Origin: Verrucomicrobiota bacterium | GTDB lineage: Bacteria; Verrucomicrobiota; Verrucomicrobiia; Verrucomicrobiales; Verrucomicrobiaceae | Direction: 5' to 3' | DNA length: 12,084 nt | NCBI GenBank assembly: GCA_009885275.1 | Contig: VFKY01000101.1 | Location: 1 to 12,084, forward strand | Shown here: positions 7,376-12,084 of the stretch, one piece after another | How positions within the stretch are numbered: position 1 is the first letter of the stretch | How the letters are laid out: each line of letters begins with the position of its first letter | The notes under the pieces: generated by a model | The model's input: only the letters and a program-made list of their open reading frames with translations | Told to the model about the DNA's origin: nothing | Database searches by the model: none | Made by a program: the position numbers and the translations under genes

Positions 7376-8104
7376 ATGAGTGCTAAGCAGGAAGATCTTA
7401 CTGTTCCCCGACACATCGCCATTATTATGGATGGCAATGGCCGATGGGCTAAAGAACGTGGATTGCCACGCACGGAAGGTCATCGGCGGGGTGCGGATTC
7501 TGTGCAAGAAATTGTCGAATCATGTGGCCAGCTTGGCGTGAAGTATCTCACGCTCTTTGCCTTTTCGACCGAGAATTGGAAGCGTCCCAAAGCTGAGGTG
7601 GACTCGCTCATGAAAATGCTGGAGCGATTTCTGAAGCAGAAGACTTCCGAAATGATGAAGCAAAATGTCCGACTGCAGGCCATCGGTCGTCTTCATGATC
7701 TACCGGAAAGCTGTCAAAATCAGTTGCATAAATCCATCGAAACAACGTCGCAAAACACCGGTTTAACGCTGATTTTCGCCCTAAGTTACGGTGCGCGGGA
7801 AGAGATCATTGATGGTATCAAGAGCCTTGTCGAAAGTGTGGAGAAAGGCCATCTCGATAAAGGCATGATTGATGCCGAGGTTTTCAGTAAACATCTCTAT
7901 ACGCGCTACTATCCTGATCCTGACTTGCTTATTCGGACCAGTGGCGAAATGCGTCTCTCGAACTTCCTTCTGTGGCAGATGAGTTACACGGAGTTTTACA
8001 TCACCTCCGTCCTTTGGCCCGAGTTTCGTCGGGAGGAATTATTGGAGGCTATTCGAGATTATGGTCGTCGCCAACGGCGCTATGGTGGCGTGGGTGATAT
8101 CTGA
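7376..8104 (+). CDS. uppS: Isoprenyl (undecaprenyl) diphosphate synthase
   Basis: A cis-prenyltransferase that condenses isopentenyl diphosphate onto farnesyl diphosphate to make the C55 lipid carrier for peptidoglycan and other envelope polymers. The protein is 242 residues from ATG 7376, typical of the family. Catalytic IMDGNGRWA has D19 (E. coli D26); GHRRG, AFSTENWKRP, RTSGEMRLSNFLLWQ and LWPEF are the other conserved blocks, covering diphosphate binding and the metal-binding Glu near the end. An in-frame GTG at 7349 overlaps purA and adds nothing conserved, so ATG 7376 is chosen. It lies four bases after the purA stop, suggesting a shared transcript and translational coupling. Chain length cannot be told from sequence alone. 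Confidence 0.95.
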   Translation: MSAKQEDLTVPRHIAIIMDGNGRWAKERGLPRTEGHRRGADSVQEIVESCGQLGVKYLTLFAFSTENWKRPKAEVDSLMKMLERFLKQKTSEMMKQNVRLQAIGRLHDLPESCQNQLHKSIETTSQNTGLTLIFALSYGAREEIIDGIKSLVESVEKGHLDKGMIDAEVFSKHLYTRYYPDPDLLIRTSGEMRLSNFLLWQMSYTEFYITSVLWPEFRREELLEAIRDYGRRQRRYGGVGDI

Positions 8105-8107
8105 GTG

Positions 8108-8123
8108 TGGCTCCATAGTTGCC
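8108..8123 (+). promoter_or_regulatory. Candidate sigma-54 (-24/-12) promoter for the second activator
   Basis: TGGC (8108-8111) and TTGC (8119-8122) have GG and GC exactly ten bases apart, matching the sigma-54 consensus layout; five of the 13 informative consensus bases differ or are free, among them the A after TGGC and the final W. A start near 8134 would leave a 58-base leader before ATG 8192. It lies in the first bases after the uppS stop. Presence before an activator gene of the same system suggests a feedback or cascade. Confidence 0.45.
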
Positions 8124-8124
8124 A

Positions 8125-8144
8125 ACCCTACTTTTCACTAGGGT
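8125..8144. repeat. Small inverted repeat at the predicted start site
   Basis: ACCCTA (8125-8130) and TAGGGT (8139-8144) are inverted with an 8-base loop, covering the start predicted from the sigma-54-like site. It could be an operator or an early mRNA hairpin; no T-run follows, so a terminator for uppS is unlikely. Confidence 0.3.
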
Positions 8145-8191
8145 AAATCAATCTTTGCGCAATCTGACTTTTGTGTAAAAGTTCACGTCCG

Positions 8192-9646
8192 ATGCTTACC
8201 AAAGACACCTCAGTCGTCACCACAAGACTGATTATTGTGGATCCCGATGCTGATTTTCTAGGCTGGGCGGCCTCTCATTTGAAAGCCCCAGGAGTGTCCA
8301 TCGAATGCTTTGAAAAAGGCGAAGATGCTCTGGCTTCCTATGCAAAAGTGCGTGTCGATCTGGTATTGAGTGAGGCTAGGTTGCCCGGAATCAGTGGCAT
8401 TGAATTGCTCAAACGGCTTCGCCAGCAGGATCCTAACGCCATGGTTTTACTTTTTAGTGGCCAAGCGGGTACGAGCGTGGTCATCGAATCCATGCGCCTT
8501 GGAGCCTATGATTTTCTTCGGAAAGAACAGATGCCTTATGATCTGCGTTCCATTATCGAAAATGCGTTGAGTGCGGTCGAAGCAAGGAAATCCACTTTGG
8601 CTACCACCAACTCTGTGCCGGCGGAGAGCATTCAAGAAACCATTATTGGTCGCAGCGGAGCGATGCAGGACGTGTTCAAGCTCATCGGCAAGGTCTCACG
8701 CTCCGATGCCGCAGTGATGATCACAGGCGAAAGTGGCTGTGGTAAAGAACTTGTTGCGCGTGCCATACATAAATTCAGTCCGCGAACCCAAAAGGAATTT
8801 GTAGCCATCAATGTTACTGCCATTCCTGACAATCTTCTGGAAAGCGAAATTTTCGGTCACGAAAAAGGATCATTTACGGGTGCGGTAGCCCAACGCATGG
8901 GTCGTTTTGAACAGTGCGATGGAGGAACTCTTTTCCTTGATGAAATTGGCGATATGCCACTGACGGTGCAGAGCAAACTTTTGCGCGTTTTGCAAGAGGG
9001 GGAGTTCTGTCGTGTCGGTGGTAATGAAACGCACAAGACAGACGTTCGAGTATTAGCGGCGACGAACAAGGATCTCGAAAAAGAAGTCGAGAGCGGCAGG
9101 TTTCGCGAAGATTTATTCTATCGCCTTAACGTTGTTCGCATTCATATCCCACCACTTCGGGAACGTCGTGAAGACGTGCGTATTCTCGCTGAATTTTTCC
9201 TTCATCGCATGGCTTCACGCAAGCGCACACCGCAGATGCGATTTAGTGAAGATGCATTGGGATTGCTGGAAGCCTATGATTGGCCGGGCAATGTTCGGGA
9301 GCTTGAAAACACCCTGCATCGAGCCTGCGCTCTTTGTAATACCGATGTTCTGCTCCCTTCCGATATTCCTCTCGGAAGTAATACGCAGCGTGCGGCGACG
9401 CCCATTCATACGCTGACGCGTATGCACGACGCCTTGCAAACGCTGATCAACAGTGCGCAACAACTTCCAGATTTTGAATTGATGCCCTGGGTTGACCGAG
9501 AGCTTCATAAGCTTGCCTTGCGAATCAGTCAGCAGGATGCAGGCAAGGCCGCAGAAATGCTGGGACTTACCAAACAAGAGGCACCCATAATTTCTAGCGC
9601 AAAGTCCTTGGTGGCAAAGACAGGGAAAGCTCGTAAGGCATCCTGA
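8192..9646 (+). CDS. NtrC-type sigma-54 activator with degenerate receiver
   Basis: A 484-residue enhancer-binding protein for sigma-54 polymerase. Residues 12-125 resemble a receiver, but the phosphoacceptor position reads [10 protein letters not shown] with E61 where Asp is normal, the acidic pair near the start is D17-P18, and K111 is followed by Glu rather than the usual Pro. The AAA+ domain is intact: Walker A GESGCGKE at 179-186, the polymerase-contact loop GSFTGA at 226-231 (Ser for the common Ala), Walker B ending D250-E251, REDLFYRL and DWPGNVREL. The C-terminus starts like a Fis helix-turn-helix (AAEMLGLTK) but then diverges ([11 protein letters not shown]), so DNA binding may be weak. 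ATG 8192 is preferred over an in-frame TTG at 8171 because the receiver fold begins at residue 12. It lies between uppS and mfd, 87 bases after uppS. A phosphorylation-independent activator is the inferred role. Confidence 0.93.
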   Translation: MLTKDTSVVTTRLIIVDPDADFLGWAASHLKAPGVSIECFEKGEDALASYAKVRVDLVLSEARLPGISGIELLKRLRQQDPNAMVLLFSGQAGTSVVIESMRLGAYDFLRKEQMPYDLRSIIENALSAVEARKSTLATTNSVPAESIQETIIGRSGAMQDVFKLIGKVSRSDAAVMITGESGCGKELVARAIHKFSPRTQKEFVAINVTAIPDNLLESEIFGHEKGSFTGAVAQRMGRFEQCDGGTLFLDEIGDMPLTVQSKLLRVLQEGEFCRVGGNETHKTDVRVLAATNKDLEKEVESGRFREDLFYRLNVVRIHIPPLRERREDVRILAEFFLHRMASRKRTPQMRFSEDALGLLEAYDWPGNVRELENTLHRACALCNTDVLLPSDIPLGSNTQRAATPIHTLTRMHDALQTLINSAQQLPDFELMPWVDRELHKLALRISQQDAGKAAEMLGLTKQEAPIISSAKSLVAKTGKARKAS

Positions 9647-9684
9647 TTCAAGAAGGTTTCGCTGCACCACATTCGCAGGCATGA

Positions 9685-12084
9685 ATGCGAGCGATGTCAC
9701 ATCCAACCACTAAACCTCAATCTTTGGATACTTCAGCGATATCACTGGTGAGGAAGGTTCACGCGGCTCCATCATTCGCTAGGAAGTGGAAAAAACTGGA
9801 CCAAAGAGAATCGGTGATACTTGATCACATAGCCCCTGAAGCCTGGCCTTTTGCGGTGGCTTTAGCGGCGAAGAACATTTCTGAAAAAAAGATATGGCTC
9901 ATCTGTGGTGATGTCCGAGTGCAAGAGCGAGTTCATGGTGAGCTTGCCGTCTGGGGAGTGCCTGCATTGTGTTTTCCTAGACAACTGCAAACGTCTCACG
10001 CGGCCACGCTGCCGGATCCAGATGCTCAAGCGGAGCGCGTTTCTGTTTTGACGCGCTTTGTCGCCAATGATTCTGAGCAGGCGCACATCATGGTGGTTTG
10101 TCAGGATAGCCTAGATGAGGAGGTTCCGGCACCCCAGGCACTCGAAGCGCAACGGAGACCGTTACACAATGGCTTGGTGCTTGATCCCGAGTCCTTTCAG
10201 ATGGACCTTGTCGACTCAGGTTATCATCGTGTGCCCGTGGTTTCTGAGCGCGGTCAGTTTGCTCGTCGCGGTGGCATCATGGATGTATTTTCATGGCAGG
10301 GCGAGGAGCCTCTGAGAGTAGAGTTCTCTGATGATGTCATTGAATCTCTGCGTATATTTGATGTTCACACCCAAACGTCGGTGCGTCGCCTTGAACGAGT
10401 GAGTCTTCTTTTGCAGGCTGCTGATGTGAATGGGGCCATGGTAACTTTAAAGCATTTCATGGGCAGTGATGATGTCATCTTCTCTATCGAGTGCGAGTTA
10501 TCAATGCCTGCTCAGTTGACCATCACATCTGGAGCGCGAGCTGACAAAATTAAGGAGGATTTTTCCACTGCCATTTTTGAAAACCCATTGGGAGTTTTTG
10601 CGGCGGGCGACTTTGTCATGCATGAGGCGCGTCGAGGTCACTTCTTGAAGCAAGTGGAGGATTGGCAACGCGAAAAATGGCAGGTGATTATGTTCTTCTA
10701 CAATGAGGGTGAGCGAGAACGTTTTGAAGAGCTGGTGGGTAGTGAGTGGCTCGCATCACAAAAAGTGGAATTGACTCTGGGGTTGTTGCATCGCGGTTTT
10801 ATGGTGCCGGCGACCAAGCTTGCGGTGTTGACGGGCGCGGAGATATTTGGGCGACATCAGCACACGCGTCGAGTTCGAGGATCGAAGCTTGATGAAGCGC
10901 AAGTGCTGCGGCAAGCACGAGATCATCTGCGTGAAATGCGTGAAGGCGATCTCGTGGTGCACGTGGACTATGGTATTGGCAAGTATGTCGGCATCGAAGT
11001 ACGTGAAGGCGCCCGACGTGAGGAAGTGATGGTTATCCGCTATGCGGAAGAAGCTAAGATCTTCGTGCCCCTGAGTCAGTCACACCTCGTCTCTCGCTAT
11101 ATTGGAGTGGGGGGTAAATCTCCGGCACTTAATAAACTGGGTGATGCGCGCTGGGGAAAAACGCGAGCCAATGCGGAGCGTAGTGTGGAAGAGTTTGCCG
11201 CCAAGATGCTATCCATTGCGGCGCAGAGAAAGTCCATCAAGGGATTCGAACATCCGCCAGATACAAAATGGCAGATTGAGTTTGAACAATCATTTCTTTA
11301 TCGAGAAACGCCCGATCAATTGCGTGCCGTTGAAGAGATCAAGCGCGACATGGAAAACGAGCGCCCCATGGATCGACTGCTCTGTGGTGATGTAGGCTTT
11401 GGAAAAACAGAAATGGCGATTCGCGCTGCCTTCAAGGCGGTGATGGGGGGGCGGCAGGTAGCGGTGCTTGTTCCCACGACGGTGCTGGCTCAACAGCACT
11501 TAAATACTTTTCGGGAACGCATGTCAGATTATCCGGTGACGGTCGAAATGTTGAGTCGATTGACCCCATCGAAGAAAGAGCGTGAAATTTTAAAGGGTAC
11601 TCGTGAAGGCACGGTGGATATTGTCATCGGCACGCATCGCGTGATTTCCAGGGATGTGCACTTTAAACAATTAGGGCTGGCGGTGATCGATGAAGAGCAG
11701 CGTTTTGGGGTGAAACATAAGGAACGCTTCAAGGAACTTTTCCGGCTTGTTGATGTCCTGACGCTGAGCGCAACCCCCATTCCTCGCACTTTGTATCTAG
11801 GGCTTATGGGCATGAGGGATATGTCCACACTGGATACCGCGCCGCCCAATCGTATTGCCGTGCAGACCACGGTCTGTGCCTACGATGAGCGCATCATGCG
11901 TGATGCTATCAATGTGGAGCTGGAGCGAGCTGGGCAGGTTTTCTTTTTGCATAACCGCGTATCAGACATTGAGAATATAAAAGTCAAAATTGAGAAGCTC
12001 TGTCCTAAAGCGCGAGTGCTTGTGGGGCACGGCCAGATGGATGCTGAATTGCTCGAGGATGTGATGCAAAAATTTGTTAATGGC
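9685..12084 (+). CDS. mfd: Transcription-repair coupling factor (partial at right edge)
   Basis: An ATP-driven translocase that removes stalled RNA polymerase and recruits UvrA to damage. 800 codons are present; the C-terminus is outside the window. Order: a shortened UvrB-like module (to about 250, including RRGGIMDVFS and VEFSDDVIESL), a variable domain, the RNA-polymerase-interacting domain from about 420 (DYGIGKYVGI, IFVPLSQSHLVSRY), then the RecG-like motor with Walker A GDVGFGKT at 568-575, the DEEQ box at 669-672 and TLSATPIPRT. K574 corresponds to E. coli K634, so the N-terminal part is about 60 residues shorter. A TGA sits directly before ATG 9685, ruling out a longer start; ATG 9694 is the only near alternative. 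It begins 38 bases after the sigma-54 activator. Confidence 0.95.
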   Translation, partial: MRAMSHPTTKPQSLDTSAISLVRKVHAAPSFARKWKKLDQRESVILDHIAPEAWPFAVALAAKNISEKKIWLICGDVRVQERVHGELAVWGVPALCFPRQLQTSHAATLPDPDAQAERVSVLTRFVANDSEQAHIMVVCQDSLDEEVPAPQALEAQRRPLHNGLVLDPESFQMDLVDSGYHRVPVVSERGQFARRGGIMDVFSWQGEEPLRVEFSDDVIESLRIFDVHTQTSVRRLERVSLLLQAADVNGAMVTLKHFMGSDDVIFSIECELSMPAQLTITSGARADKIKEDFSTAIFENPLGVFAAGDFVMHEARRGHFLKQVEDWQREKWQVIMFFYNEGERERFEELVGSEWLASQKVELTLGLLHRGFMVPATKLAVLTGAEIFGRHQHTRRVRGSKLDEAQVLRQARDHLREMREGDLVVHVDYGIGKYVGIEVREGARREEVMVIRYAEEAKIFVPLSQSHLVSRYIGVGGKSPALNKLGDARWGKTRANAERSVEEFAAKMLSIAAQRKSIKGFEHPPDTKWQIEFEQSFLYRETPDQLRAVEEIKRDMENERPMDRLLCGDVGFGKTEMAIRAAFKAVMGGRQVAVLVPTTVLAQQHLNTFRERMSDYPVTVEMLSRLTPSKKEREILKGTREGTVDIVIGTHRVISRDVHFKQLGLAVIDEEQRFGVKHKERFKELFRLVDVLTLSATPIPRTLYLGLMGMRDMSTLDTAPPNRIAVQTTVCAYDERIMRDAINVELERAGQVFFLHNRVSDIENIKVKIEKLCPKARVLVGHGQMDAELLEDVMQKFVNG

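Noticed and set aside
8101..8191. Terminator after uppS
   Set aside because: The only hairpin has six base pairs and lacks a T-run.
9215..9706. 163-codon minus-strand ORF opposite the second activator
   Set aside because: Overlaps the end of a clear gene on the other strand and shows no domain.
9681..9713. 10-codon ORF from ATG 9681 as a leader peptide for mfd
   Set aside because: Ten codons opened by an ATG in a cluster of three ATGs is easily chance, and nothing supports its translation.

Overview
The window comes from a Gram-negative bacterium of roughly balanced base composition. I place it tentatively in the Verrucomicrobiota or wider PVC group. The reasons are three small exported proteins with classical signal peptides, two NtrC-type sigma-54 activators, near-absence of Shine-Dalgarno sequences and an intergenic palindromic repeat of REP type. 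The placement is an inference from style, because no rRNA gene or species marker is present.

Layout. 1-1503: the last codons of a sensor histidine kinase and its partner, an NtrC-type sigma-54 response regulator. 1504-1800: a non-coding stretch holding a nested palindromic element (a REPIN-like pair of GTAG-headed hairpins). 1801-2337: a minus-strand stand-alone macro-domain protein. 2338-2835: a mostly non-coding AT-rich stretch with a plus-strand sigma-54 promoter-like site, a doubtful minus-strand small ORF and a 12-bp palindrome. 2836-4091: three small secreted thiol or metal proteins (rhodanese, HMA domain, thioredoxin), with intrinsic terminators after the first and the third. 4220-5975: carA and a C-terminally anchored FHA protein. 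6100-8104: purA and uppS, only 4 bases apart. 8192-9646: a second NtrC-type activator, with a degenerate receiver and a weak DNA-binding tail, preceded by its own sigma-54-like site. 9685-12084: the first 800 codons of mfd, cut by the window end.

How they fit together. The core genes serve pyrimidine/arginine supply (CarA), AMP synthesis (PurA), cell-wall lipid carrier synthesis (UppS) and transcription-coupled repair (Mfd). Between them lie regulatory genes (two sigma-54 activators and an FHA phosphopeptide reader) and a cell-envelope redox/metal cluster. No complete defence system, CRISPR array, phage or transposase gene was found. The points most worth a second look are the phosphomimic-type receiver of the second activator, the two -24/-12 sites, the REPIN-like element, the secreted thiol cluster and a 24-codon ORF that ends in an ATGA overlap with the carA start.
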